From Marchantia polymorpha subsp. ruderalis (taxonomy: Eukaryota > Streptophyta > Marchantiopsida > Marchantiales > Marchantiaceae), in contig AP031357.1 in the NCBI GenBank assembly GCA_037833965.1, forward strand, positions 20,001 through 84,000: a stretch of 64,000 nucleotides of DNA. Direction: 5' to 3'. The notes beneath the pieces were generated by a model, which saw only the letters and a program-made list of their open reading frames with translations, was not told where the DNA came from and did not search any database. Within the stretch, counting starts at the first letter, position 1. The number at the start of each line of letters is the position of its first letter. This document shows, one piece after another, positions 45,181 through 58,600 of the stretch. The translations under genes and the position numbers were made by a program.

Positions 45181-47003
45181 CGTAAGTTCCATCCACTTAG
45201 AATAGTTTGTAAGTTAGTTGTTTGGCTACAAAATCTCATTCATTCTCTATTTTGTATTGTCCATGACTATGAATGTTGATATTATTATCGCATTTGAATA
45301 CAAATACATGCATAAAAATTTAATTGAAACAATCAATGACACCATATGTAGTAAAGTATTTTACTTAAACCTAGAAAGAGTAAACTGTGAAGATGTATGT
45401 TTAAATAAAGTATGTTACACTACACTCTTCTGAGACTTGAATCATGGTAGGAATTGTCATTATTCAATAGTATCATTTAGTGACATATTGTTATTATTAG
45501 ACAGATTTACTCGTTATAATCTAATGGTTTTTTGGATATCACTAGATGACACTATTGTAAAGTTTAACTCTAAATGGTTTGGCAAAAACGGATAGAGTAA
45601 AGTATATCCAACCTAAACCATCGTCAGGACTGCTAGACTTCTGCGTTTTTGAACCCCTGTGAACTTCATGGAAATCGCTGATGCCGAGGATCAAAGGTGC
45701 CGGAATATTGCCCTTGGCAAGTTGTTGTAAATCCCGATCTCGGTAGTTTTTACGAAACAAAAACGTTTCAAGTGAAGACCAAAACCTAGGGACTGAAATC
45801 CTGAGCGGTTTAGACAAACTTAGATCTCAATCTCACCATTTTTTTCCCACGTCGACTTATTCGTTCTTGTTGGCTTTTTCCTTCCTTTCATATTAGTTCC
45901 AGTTCTGATCTTATACCTGATACTTTCCCTTTATCCTGCTCTCTTTGCCGGATTAAACTATGCTCAGAAAAGATGTTATTACTTGATAGGACGCCGAAAA
46001 GGGAAATATGACCACCACAATGAGGGCAAAGACTACAAGCAAGCCCTTGGAGTCATGTGCTTTATATCACATCGTTGCGCGAGCTTTTTCATGTATATCT
46101 GGAGTATAGTTCCTTTGGAACTCGCTGCTCTTCATATTTAACTAGACATGGTTTTAAGTCACTTTATAATAATTCGGCTCGGTTGTAGAGACAAACACAA
46201 CAACGCAGTTCATCAACTTTCTTCATTTTTTAGCCATGCTCGGGCAAACTCACCTCGAAGGCCTTGTTGCGCCAGTTTCCTTCAAAGCCGCATGTAAATC
46301 GTCCCAGCTTGGCTGAGTCCTATTTAAATAAGATTTTACATGTCTACGAAGGTGACAAAACTACCCTAATCAAGCAAATCACATGTTCATGGTGCTTGCT
46401 TGAGGTACGTATTGCTTATCAAAAACTGCCTTTTATTCCTGAGGTCTAAACACATGTAGACACAGGGGGAGGTGTAACCGGAGGAACACAAACAAGTGGA
46501 AGACTCTATCTACACAGCAGTAGACCATTCCTATGTGCACATGGTTCAGGCCAAAACTTCCTCCGACGTGGATGGCACGGTGACCAAACATAGCAGTTGT
46601 TCACTGCGCAAGCACAAAACTACAGTAATTAGACAGGTTATTTCTTCACAGCACTGAGCCCTTCTCTCTCGCACTATGAAATTAGCAAATTAAACAGCGT
46701 CAAGCCTGTGACAGAGAACTGTTTGTACAGCGTATAAAGTGAAGTACACAATTGCACTTAATGTACTGTAAATACACTTTCATCAAGTCTTTAATAGATA
46801 TTAGGGAGATTGAGAATACAGTAGACGGATTTCATGTCTATTGCTCTTTGTCATAAAGCAGTTAAATCTCACGTGTTGGATATAACTCGGAACCCAGTTT
46901 GTGATAGACCTGTAGAGACGCCATGTAAACCCTAAACCTGTAATGATTTAACTGGGAATCTATACTTAAAGGAAGAGTAAAGCCTACGCTTGGCTCACTG
47001 CAG
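45181..47003. other. Intergenic DNA, no recognised gene
   Basis: Open frames of 60-91 codons (for example 45542-45817 minus) show no family resemblance. No RNA gene or transposon ends were seen before the inverted-repeat element at 47004. Confidence 0.45.
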
Positions 47004-47917
47004 GCTAGATCAACCCCGACCGTATGCCTGTGGGCTGACGGCATACGGTCACCGTTGTGACGGTCTCTCCTTTGTCACCGTCGCGTGAAGTACTCACCCG
47101 CCGAGCTCGCACCCTCTAGAAGCCGTTCGATGCATTTGTTCAACATGAACTTCGATTCTCAGCGGTAAAGCGCTGGCTGCTCCGTAGCTGCTTTGTCGAT
47201 TAGAGGGTTTAGGGTTCACAAGATTAGAATTCATGCACCCAGGTAGGGGGGTCATTCCTCAGACACGGCAGTCACTTCTGATAAGGAATCCACGGAATAA
47301 TGAGGAAAATAAGCACGCACGAGTATTATGCAATCACGTCTCGAAATCGACTCATCCTGTTCATAAAGGCGATTAGATCGGTTTCAGGGACTAGCTGCCT
47401 ACAGCTCCGTAGCTGACATTGTGCTCGAAATGTTGCAGCTTTACAGGACTAAAATTCATCCTGCCAGCTTCTGGTAAATTTCCATGGCCCCGACAATAAC
47501 TCCCGCATGTACATACCAAACCTGCCGTGAAGTCACGGGAGAACACGTTTATTTTGGGGTCGTAGCTCTTCCTTTCTTTCGAGAATTCTGTGATTCTTGT
47601 TAATTTTGATGGGATGGTGCTCCACCGCCGGAGCGTTCGGTTGAATTCAGAGACATTGGGATAGCATAGTCTACTTGGACTCTATTCCAAGCTTGGACTG
47701 TAGAAAAGATGAAGATCCAAGAGTATGAGCCCGGCACGAAGGCTCTTGGCTCGCACACCGTATGGGTTTAGGCTGATCCGCCATCGCAAAGTGCATTCCA
47801 AGAAATGCGAGACGAACATTTTCTCCGGCCTCGCCTCGAAAATCCCAGTGACGGTGAACCACGAACGGTGTACGTATACCGTCAACCCGCGAAATATACG
47901 GTCGGGGTTGATCTAGC
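47004..47917. mobile_element. Inverted-repeat DNA element, copy B (914 bp)
   Basis: The left end reads GCTAGATCAACCCCGACC and the right end, read inward, is the same 18 bases. The next tens of bases match copy A at 36375-37023: GTGGGCTGACGGCATACGGT, GTGACGGTCTCTC and TTTGTCACCGTCGCG on the left, ACGGTGTACGTATACCGTCA on the right. The inner parts also share CGCCATCGC and AAGAAATGC-type blocks with copy A but are longer. Open frames inside (for example 47671-47928 minus) have no transposase motif. The termini are better preserved than in copy A. No clear target duplication was found. Confidence 0.82.
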
Positions 47918-50900
47918 CAAAAGTCCATTTAGCCCTCCACAGGCGGGAGGAGCTTTTGTTGCCAATCCAAATTTGGAAAGCTGTGCCACTTTTCACAATT
48001 TTAACAATGATTCTAGCCATGTTATGGTTTCTTCTTAATAACTGAATGGCATGAAACTATGCAGATCTATGGCAACATATTCAGAGGCAGACATTTTGAA
48101 TTTTAGTGACTTCAAACTAGTGAAATAACATTGTACGTGCAGAAAACAAGTCAAAATTTAGAATTTACATAATAAATCTTAATAACCCCATTAAGTCCTC
48201 CTGACCGTGAGAGCCAATTTTGTGGAATCTTGAAGCTCGAAATCTTTTAACACAGAATCCTCGTGATGGTGACCGTAAATGATAAGAATGTTAGCCATGA
48301 TTTACAACAGCTAACCATGAAGTATTGTAATTCACTTCAAACACTACCCGCCTATCCCTTGTTCTTACATTACAGCAAGCGATGCCTGGAGATACTGAAC
48401 AGCACTGCACATGCCTGTCTCCAATGCTTCAGCGACTGTAACTTGCAGCCTCTTGTACTTACATAAAACCCACATCCAAAAGTATGTGTCCACGCAGCAG
48501 AGGGGACCAGTTAGATTCCCTTGCGTTCCGTACGTCTCACGAACTGGTCTCATAACATTGCAAGATATCGCCATGATATAATTGCTCTAACCTCATCATT
48601 TCTCCAGAAAGTAGTAAATGAAGAAAAGTTAAGATCGATGATAATCATTGAGCTCATCTAATCTTCACGTGTTTCATAATTTTTCATCAGACATTAACTA
48701 AGAAAACTCGTGTCCGTATATGGTCTTACCAGATATGACACGTGTATATATAGGATTATCCTACCCATAAACTTCCAAATTATGTGAGTGTTCAGGATCT
48801 CTGTTTCAAAATGCTGTTGGAAGGTATGTTGAAACAGTACAGTTAACTCCGCTCTGATGTTAATCTCGTAGCAAATGAGAGGATGGGCTTTAGGATGGAG
48901 AAGTGGCTTCGCCCAAAGACATTGCGAATACAGAAGGATAGGTACTACATGGAAACCTGTGCCAGCCTTGGATGGGGAGGCTAAACTCCAGATATACTAC
49001 TGTACATTAGATCTATGGTGACTACATTCGCTACAAGACTTTACGTCAGCGAGGCAAGTGGACTGGTCGTGATATCGGATGGTACTTTCTCTAGTCGATA
49101 TCATTCAGTGAGAATATGCTAGGATATATAGATTCCATTCCAAGGTATCGCTCCGTAGATTTAGATATATATATATATATATTATTTCTTTACAAGTATC
49201 TATGATCTATCTACTTTTATCATCATATTAATTGGGATCAAAACGAAATGTGAAAGATGTTGGATAATGCGACACAAATTTTCGATAAAATCTCAATTGG
49301 TGTCTCTCCGATGAGCGTACCATTCAATTAGTTCTTTTTCAATGGACAGATTGTTCGTGGCTTTTAGTAAAATTAATCAAATATGAACATGTGATTTGCT
49401 ACATAATTAGGATTTCATATCTGTAGATTTTTTTTCAAATTGGCTCCATTAGAAAAGAAAACTTGTCTACAGTTTTTTTAAATTCTACTTTAAAAAATAT
49501 ATATTCATTTGAAGATTAAAAATTTAAATTTGATATCTTCATCTTTCGATAAATTTTCTAGAAATTATCAGATTGAGATATCATTTTATTTATTCTTATA
49601 ACATGATTGACACATAGAAGGTTGAGAAAAATATTCAAGAGATGTGTTGAAACAATTTTATTTTCTATGTTTAATTAAAAATAATATTAAAAATGTAATT
49701 GCATTCATGTGAATTTGAACATACATGTAAAAAATAGACATTCGTGTTGATTACCTAGTTGTTATCACAATTTGATGTCATTATCATGTATATATTGGAT
49801 TCTACATGTTTAATAACTTTGTGTATTTCATGAAAAATTTAATCTAATCAATTTAACAGCAAATTTTTTTATGATTATATTATCAATATAAATATTTTCA
49901 TATTTAAATGAAAAATTTTAACATAAAATTCTGGATTGCAAATTTCAAAGTTTGAAAGTTGATCATTTTCATTGCTGGTACAGATTACTTTGCATTATCT
50001 TTTTCTGCACTGTTTGTTGTGAAAAACATCTTAATTTAAATTTTCTTATTTTATCCGTTTTCAAAGATTTATGTGATAAATCTATTTCTGTAATTTTTTG
50101 AATAACAACGCAATAATATGGTACTTACATAACTATAATTTTCAGGTGTGATAGAGTATTTAGATATCTTATCTTCAACTACATAGCACTCAATTCTAGA
50201 TATCGATATTGTGCAGGTTGAGGATCCTGGTGTAGATATGTGGAGCCTAGGATGTGCACATAAGAACATGGCTAGACCAACAAAGAGGATGGCTATATTA
50301 TATTGGCCATGAGTTTACACGAATTCGTGATGTAGAATCATTAGTTTTGCATCTTCTTGGTCTTTGAATTTCATGTTTACTGGTGACATGCCTAAATTTT
50401 ACAACATGTTGCTTTTACGAGAGATTGAACTTCAAATAGGTTGCTTACTTAATTCATACTCTTATGGAACTAGATTTAAATGAATCAAAGTTCTTCTATA
50501 TATGTATTATCCAGAGTCACCCTGAAAAAAATGCAGACCCTACACATATTGTTGGTGCCTCCAAATGGCGAAGTGAAGGGTGTTGGTTGTTTCAATATGG
50601 ACCCATGACCTACTGGGCGAAATTTGAGAAATTCTCGTAAATTCCACTCCTCATATTCATAAGTTGGCTGATGTGAAAGTTTCCAAAATGAATTTATGGG
50701 CAAACGAAGACAAATGAACTGTTCATGCATAGTTTTTCTGGTCCAAACCGTGAATCTGTTTGATAAGATCTCCAAATCTAAGAGAACAACAAATTATATC
50801 GAAAAGTTGATAATGTTCAGTAATTGTATGCAACCCATAAACTCTAGGCGGTATCTTCTCAACATGCAGTCAATGTTTCTTCCTTCACTTTCAAAATGTA

Positions 50901-52690
50901 TTACGGTATTGCCATAGAGGCTTATAGGGATTTCCACCAAGCGTAGAAAGCACATCGACGTATGTGGCTTACCGAAAAACCCGGATAAAGCAAGGTTGTA
51001 AAAATGAAGTAGGTTTGTAACAGTCTGCGGGGAAAACCAGGCTGCCGATTATAAGAGGGTGGAAAAGTTTCTTCTATAATATTAACACAAAAATGTATAT
51101 ATTAGCGATGGACTTGTTCATTAGTGCACCCCGATGAACTGACCCAAGCAGTACACTTAATTAGGTTTGGTTTGATGTCATCGTGAATTTGTTCATTTCT
51201 AACACAATATATCAGAGGGAGGGGCTAGTTACTCACGAATGTCACATAGAGAACACGAAGGCGTTAGAAGAACACCTACAATATTGGACGAATCCACAAT
51301 TAGTAACGTGAGGGCTAATTAGCCCAAAGTGAAGGATAACTAACCATTTTATATTTCAAAATGTAAATACTCATTTTCATCTGAAAACTATCGTATCTAG
51401 AGAGTAGAAAGACGTAATAATGCCTGTTGTGAATCACACATGAGGACCTGTCCCAGACCATGAAGACCTGCATATAGTGACACTTCTTACAAGAAGCAGT
51501 TGCTGTAATGGGATGCTCTCGGAAGATGTACTTGCTATATTCTGTTATTTTCATACGTTGTAAACTAGTTTACTTTGAAATGTCCTGGAAAAGATTACAA
51601 TTATAACCTTTTTTTATGTTGTAAATGTAACGTTTGATTACACTGTACTTCGCATTGTCTTCCCAAAGTCGACTTAAGGAAACTGGTGTGGGAGTAAACG
51701 AAATTTAAAATGCTAGAGTCTCTTGACTACTAACTGATACTCCTGAATTTGACTTGATTATTGGTGAAAAAAAACGATTGTTTGTCCTCAATGATTGTAG
51801 TTCATTGAGGACTATGATATCGGTCAATAAAAATCTGTAATATGATAGACTCAAACGCAAGTCTGCGTGTTTTTAGGAAAGCAAGTTTGGTCGATCGGTT
51901 AAATAGTACATCAGCAGATACAAGGGCTTCGCATGGAAGACCAAAGCACGCAAATCTAGGTGTTGCGCTGAAAAGCTGCAGAAAAATATACCACATGGCA
52001 AGAAGTAAAGACAAACCGATGAATGCATCCCAAGAGGTCATAAGAAGTAACAAGGTGGAACAGTTGGAGAAGCAGCTCTGTTGAATTCACACTGGTGGTA
52101 AGTGCGTGTACGGTGAAGAAGGTTTTAGTCTGACGCAAAAGAGTCGGAAGAGTTGTTGATGGAGTTTAGACGGACAAATTTTTTTTTATCGACAGAGTTC
52201 AGAGTTTGATAGATATGTGGATGTTATGATATTTTAAGATGTCGATTAAAACTTAAAAAATGCAGAGTAGCTAGAAGAAAACAACGCTGCTGACAGAGAT
52301 AAAAAGTAAAGACCAAATTTTGTAAGCTAGTGTAAGTGAGTCCTCTATTTGATGGAAAAACAGATAAGAAACTGTACTTTGACTCAATTCCTTTTGCCAA
52401 TTAAAGGAGTAAAAAATAATGGCAACAAAAAATCCCTTCTTCATGATAATCACAAGGAGATTCAATCTATACACAGCTATTTTCGAAAAGGGAAGTGAAA
52501 TTGATGCTTCACTTGTCATCTGTCACATTTCTAATGGTACAGTTGATTGTCATTGTTGTTGGGGATCTCAAAATCGCCCTAATGCAGAGCTTCCCCGCTA
52601 AGTTTTATGAACAGGTAATCACCAATGACAATCGGTCCCTAGAAAATTGCCTTGAGGACCTTGTAAAGAATGGATAATATTACAACTTTC
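47918..52690. other. Intergenic DNA, AT-rich from 49.1 to 50.2 kb
   Basis: No complete gene is recognised. An (AT)n run lies at about 49167-49184. A short kinase-like coding fragment is listed at 50219-50290. Open frames at 50485-50775 (minus), 51842-52084 (plus) and 52271-52519 (minus) have no domain. The last few hundred bases probably hold the 3' untranslated region of the diterpene synthase gene. Confidence 0.45.
50219..50290 (+). pseudogene. Possible protein-kinase exon fragment
   Basis: After a plausible acceptor (TATTGTGCAG, ending at 50218) the plus strand reads VEDPGVDMWSLGCAHKNMAR. VDMWSLGC is the hallmark of kinase subdomain IX in CDK/MAPK/CDPK-type kinases (DxWSxG). Further similarity fades after the Cys and the frame stops within about 20 codons. 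No other kinase subdomain was found nearby. It may be a relic exon or a chance match of eight residues. Confidence 0.3.
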
Positions 52691-52696
52691 TAAAAG

Positions 52697-55600
52697 CTAA
52701 TCTACAAGGCTGACCATCAGTCTCTGAAGGCCATGATTGCATTCTTTTACATATTCTCCATCATAATAGAAGTTGGCCACTTTGGTGAAACTCATTATCA
52801 CTTTTCTACACTCTTGGGATAGACTTTTCTCTTCATCCCTGTACATGCAAAGCTCTTTCTGGACTTGCTCTCGCATTGTCTCAAAGTGCTCAACTGCATC
52901 CTCAACTGTCAATTCTTCATTCTCGTTCAAATAACATTTGAACATGGATATATGATTTCCTATGTCGTTGGTTTCCTGTTCCAGGATAAAGAGAAATGTC
53001 ATTGACATATGTAGTCAGGTGTAGGAAAATCACCGAATGTACGGCAATATAAAAAGAATTTTTGAATATGAGATAAATACCTTGTAGTCTGCAAAACCTT
53101 GGGCCAATCGAATAGCTTCAGAGGCTCGTCGTAAAAATTTACAATCTTTTTTGATCCATGCGGTGATCTCCTCAGAGTCCACCTCCCCGCTTATAAGCAT
53201 AGATGACCATACTGTTGCTTTTAAAGCTATCGTGGTAGTTGCAACATTCCAGTATTCATCCATAGCTGGAACTGTGCCAATTTCTCTCCACTCAGCTTCA
53301 ATCAGGAAAGATTCCACCAGTCCTCCCCACTGAGATCCCAACATAAATGTCAGAGTTCATTATGAAGACTGTGAACAGTGTGACCAAACGTTCAATTTCA
53401 TCACAAAATAACTTACTGGTTGTGACCGACATATCTGCCTTCTTTATATGTTAGGAAACTTTTAAGTCAAGATAATCAGTTTCTAGAAATACTCTAGTCT
53501 AACTTTGTGTACGTCTGTTCTATAATTACCTTGAGGTACTTAAGTTTGAAGGATTGAATTTTCCGGGCGCTTTACAGCACTTGAATTGTTTTGAACATCT
53601 TTAGTAAAACCATACCGATAACTTTGCTGAAACAAAGTTGTTATCAAAATAATAACACCTTTGAAATCGTTATTGACGATCGAGACAATAGAAAAGCTAG
53701 AATTACTTACGATATCGACGAAGTGCTGAGTCAGGTCTTCATGGCCTAGATCTAACATAGCATCCTGCAGGGTGTTGTGGAGTAGGTTGTAACATGCTTG
53801 AAAGCTCTCGGGCAAATCCAACACCAAGCTTGCGTCCCACCTGCTTAATACACGATAAAATTGGTACTTCATTTCACTTGCATTCCAGGAGCATGAAGGC
53901 TTGAAGAATTACGAAATAATGCATACTATTAGTGAAGCTACCCGCAGCATCACGAACATCACGAAGGGGAACCTCGAGCTACTGGAATATATAAACATCA
54001 CTTATTAGTAGCTGCCTGGTGGAATCTGAAGACTCTCGACACGGGACCCTAGAAGCGCAGTGCTACCATAATCGATAAGACCAACCTTTGTATGACCTTC
54101 AGAAATAGTCGCAGATCTGTGAGTGTGGACTGATTGTTGAAGAGCTGATGAAGGGCCAGGACTATGAACAAGCACTTGGATGCGGCGATCCTATGTGCTG
54201 ACAGCTCAGGCTCCCAAGCCTCCGCGGAAAACATGACGTAAAACATTACAATTCTCTCCCTCACACTCCGGCTGTCCGATAATCCAGAATTACTGATCCA
54301 CCTGCGCAGAGCCAAATGTTAAGAATCGTAAATTGATTGATACATCACATTTTGTTTTAGAATGTTTGCGAAGTCGTGCGAGATCGGGGCTGTCGATCAA
54401 GTATGAGCAGCGAACGAGTACGTGACTCACTTCCTTTGTTTTCTAGTGGCAGATGAAGTATTTTGTCATCTAGCGGATGTAAACATTTTGTCAACCAGGT
54501 TAGTTGGGTTGAAAAAAGCGGTCAAACTATTAATAACAGAAGAATATAGAGTAACGACGAAAGCTGCCTGCAGGCAGAGAATCTTGCTTAGGTCACCGGA
54601 GCCTCCCCGACCCCCTTAAAGAATAGTTGGGGAAAAGAGAATCTTCAGAAACAGTTGAACATACGAGTAGGTCATGGCGACGCAGGCCGAAGAGCAGATA
54701 TATGCCCGTCCCTTGACTGATGCAAAAGAGGGAAGGACAGAGAACTTGACGACGAGAGCTTGCATGGAGCGAAATTCCAGGCACGTGATTGTGTGTGCGT
54801 AGCTAAACTTGCTGTAGGAAGGGCACTGTTTAAGACATAGACAACTGGCAACAGCACGATAGCTGGCCGCAACTGCTTGCGGCTTGTTTGTTCCTCGATG
54901 GACTGTTACTAAGCGCTGCTTCGGAAGTAGGCTGCGTATTGGTCAGAGATAGATTACTCTGGGCGACATATTTTATTTCCTACTGCTGCTTCCTTCTGAA
55001 TATTTTCTGCGAGTATAGTTCGGAATGAAAACCTTGAGTTTCTTAATTCCTCAGTAAAATGTGAACGTGATTACGCGAAATTACCTGAGGATATGCCGAA
55101 GCTCCCTCTGATGTATTGCTAAGCAAAGGTTGAAGTCTGCTTTAGCAAGTGCTAAATAATCGGGGTTGTTAACCAAAGGAAGCCTGTTGAAAGAAAACAA
55201 AGAGCTTCAGTTTCAGGATGATCCAAGTTAATAAGTTCCCGAGCTGAACAGATCGATGCATGGAATTTGAATTCAGATGCGTGGAGATAGACTCCACCTG
55301 TAAATGGTCTTTCCAATCCAGGCGTCTTCTGGTCCATATTTATCCACATATTCCCTCACTTCGAGACGCTCCAGGTTTTTAGACTCTGGATACTTGAGGG
55401 AGTACTGAATCTGCAATCGAAACTTCGTAAGCTTCTTATTCAATTTCGGAATGCATTATCTTTTGCAGTCAGGATATTTCAAAAAGCTGGTTCGCAAACC
55501 AAGGCAATCTGAAACCTACCTCTCCGGCAAGGTCTTTCTTCAGTGACCACTTATCCGCATTTCCTTTGTTGCTGGTAAGCGTATCTGTCAAAAACTGTTG

Positions 55601-58600
55601 GCTGAAAGCTAAGGCTTCGTCAAGTCTTGTCTCCCCAGGATAGCTCAATTGCGATGCTCGATACAGGTTGAACATATCGCTGACACCTTGTACCATCTGT
55701 CCAACGGCGAAGCATGCGAAGGCGCTGTCTTTGTGAAAGACCTTAAATGCATCTGCCATGGGTGATCAGATCTTACATAAATCAAAAAGCTCAATTTTTC
55801 TCACCAAAAGAGTTGAAATACAAATAACTTGCAAAACGTACAAAATCAACACACATTTCAATTTATTCTCGCGTAGCATGATCCCAAAAATCATCCAACG
55901 TCGATTTATCAATCACATTCTATAATTGATCAATTTGCTATGTTACACCCGTTGATGATTTCTGTGTTTGATCCACCTGATGAAGGTTTCATTAAGATTA
56001 ATCAAATATTGATATATCTACGTTGTAGCAGTAGAATCCCGAATATATACCCAGTAAGCATATTCCTCGTGAAAAACAAAATCATATGTACTCTACGATT
56101 CACGTACCAGCAGAAACCTTGTAACCATGCTGACGGAGCAGTCTGAAGGCCATGGATGAATCATCCAGATCAGGAACATCTTTAAGAACGCTCGCCCAGC
56201 AGATCCCTTGCTCGTCGCTCCAATGTCTATTACACAATATCAACGTAACAATGAAATTGAATTTTAAATAACGCTGGTATCACTACATTAGTTTTTGATA
56301 AAGGTAACCTGCAAAAAGAGACGCGTCCATATGAGTTTTCATTACATACTTGTAAACAGCTGCCAGAACATTCTCAATCTCGTCACTGAAGTAGCGAGAG
56401 ATGCCAAGCCTTTCAAGCGTATCAACAACCCAAAGGTTGTGAAAGATGTCAAGCGGGTACACAGTTGGAACTGCACATGTAACAGGGAGATTTCCATAAA
56501 TAAAATATTAGAATTTGTCTTGGATTAAAGATCCCCAGGTCAGATAAATTTCCAAGTATCTGCTGTACACAAAAGTGTAGATTGGGCTGCGTCACCTGCA
56601 TGGTCGAATTTAGCTAAGGCCTTCTTCAGAAACGAAAGGCATTGCTCATCTCGCGTGTGCATATACAGAACTGCCGTAGAAGAAGGTGAACAGCAAATAG
56701 AACCATCATCTGACTGGAACTTCAAGAGTCTTTTCCAGTCTATATCCAGACTCTGAATGCCCTCTAGACTGTGCAACATAGTTGTGGGCGTAGAATGTAA
56801 GAGCTCTAGTGGCACCCTGAATTGCATCCAAGCACAGAGTTACATCAACATCAGGTAAGTTGTATCTGTTTGATTATTGAGAACCAAACAACTTGAATGT
56901 GCGTATCGACACATGCCCTCAATTTTCATTCGACCTACCTCTCCAATTTCTTCCTGCGCTTCTTCTCCAACAAATCGAAGAATGGTGTATCGTAAGGGAG
57001 ATCAAGCCCAAGAGTGCGAGCTTCGGCTAACATGGCTGTAAATGCAAGCTCAAAACCGATGGGCATTCTCTCCATTTCTTCGGCCGCTAGCTTGTCGGCG
57101 TTTCTCTGGAGATAGTCCACACCTGAATTAAGAAGAACACTGCCGCTATTAGTACTCCATTGCACAAATACAATGTGTAGTCTGCTGGACTTCATATATG
57201 CATATCTGGTGGATCTTCATTCAGCAGATGACATTGTACCTCTCTGCACACAGTCGTTACAATAGTTCCAAGATCTCATAGCCACGACACAGGCGAGAGT
57301 CTGATTCATCCTGTCATAGACCCAGTCTTTCAGGTCATCTCCCCAGGATCCATCCTGGTGCTGATTAGCAACTATCCATGCTAGTGACTGGGGAAACTGA
57401 GGCTTCTTGGGGTCATCCACCGCAGGGATGCGGGCACAAAAAGCCGTGTCGTATGCAGACACACTCACTTCCCCTTCAGTCTTGGTTAAGCAGGCAAGGG
57501 ACTGCTTGATATTAGAGACCAGATTTTTGATGGTATCAGCTTGATGTGGTTGTAGTACTGCAGTGTCCTCCTGCAATCCATATTAATTTCAGAATCACCA
57601 GAAAAGTTCAATACACGCCGATCAAATGCATGAACAGTTAGAACAGTTCCATCATCGTGATTCGGCATAACCTTGAAGCTAGGAAAGCCGAAATAAACAT
57701 TTCACCACCCATCATACTTCAGCTTCCCATGTTTTAGAACCTCATCCACATGCTCTAATGACTAAAATGTACGACGTATTCCACGTCAAAACTAATTCTG
57801 ATAGCTTAGCCTGTGTGCACTACTACGATAAACTGAAACCGGATATTGATCTGCACTCATTTTGTACCTCAAACAAAGATGGTTCAGCAGAGACGCTGTG
57901 CTCAGACTGGAGCAATGTCGCTGCATTTGTTTTGCCAAATAGACCGGCTGTCAATTGTCCCAAATCTGCATAACATGGGTACATTGGCGCAATGAAAGCT
58001 GAGCTGTTAGAACTATCCACGATGCACAATTGAAGAATCAATTTTCTGTTGCAGGACACATGTGCAGGACACCGCAGTTTCCTTGTACTTCAGCCGTTAC
58101 AACCCCCGGCCACGATATTCGTCTACAAAATTTGCAAATATTCATCGTACCGTGTCAATTTTGAAATCAACTCCAATACATTCACTTTTGTTGTCAATTA
58201 CACATGCATTCATATCATCTCTAATCTTTTCAGACAACGTGATCGAAGTTAGTTAAAGTATCTATGTATCGAAGAAGTCGTGTTGCTGGCCTAACGCAGA
58301 TGTGAGGTGGCAAGAAATCTTACCCATCATAGAACCCGTGAAAGTAGTTTGGCTACCACCACCATAGCGACAATTGTCACCCGGGACGGAAGGCAGGAGA
58401 ATTGCGAAGATTCGAACTGCATTTCCTAAAAAGCGGAGACAAGAATGGACATATTTGAGTCAATTCATGTGGTGTTCTTTCATACTGTGAAGGAAATCAC
58501 CATACTTCGGGAAAATACATGAGCACAAGAATCTTGAGAATTTACCTGCGTTGGTACCGGTTTTCGTTGTAACGCTATCTGGCGTGGCGCTGGACCGAAA

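Noticed and set aside
47671-47928. Minus-strand open frames across the right end of the inverted-repeat element
   Set aside because: They cross the terminal inverted repeat and show no transposase motif.
52981-53008. ATG at 53008 as the start of a separate 103-residue protein
   Set aside because: The sequence from 52975 is the last exon of the diterpene synthase, with the acceptor CTGGAACAG directly before it. The upstream ATG is intronic.
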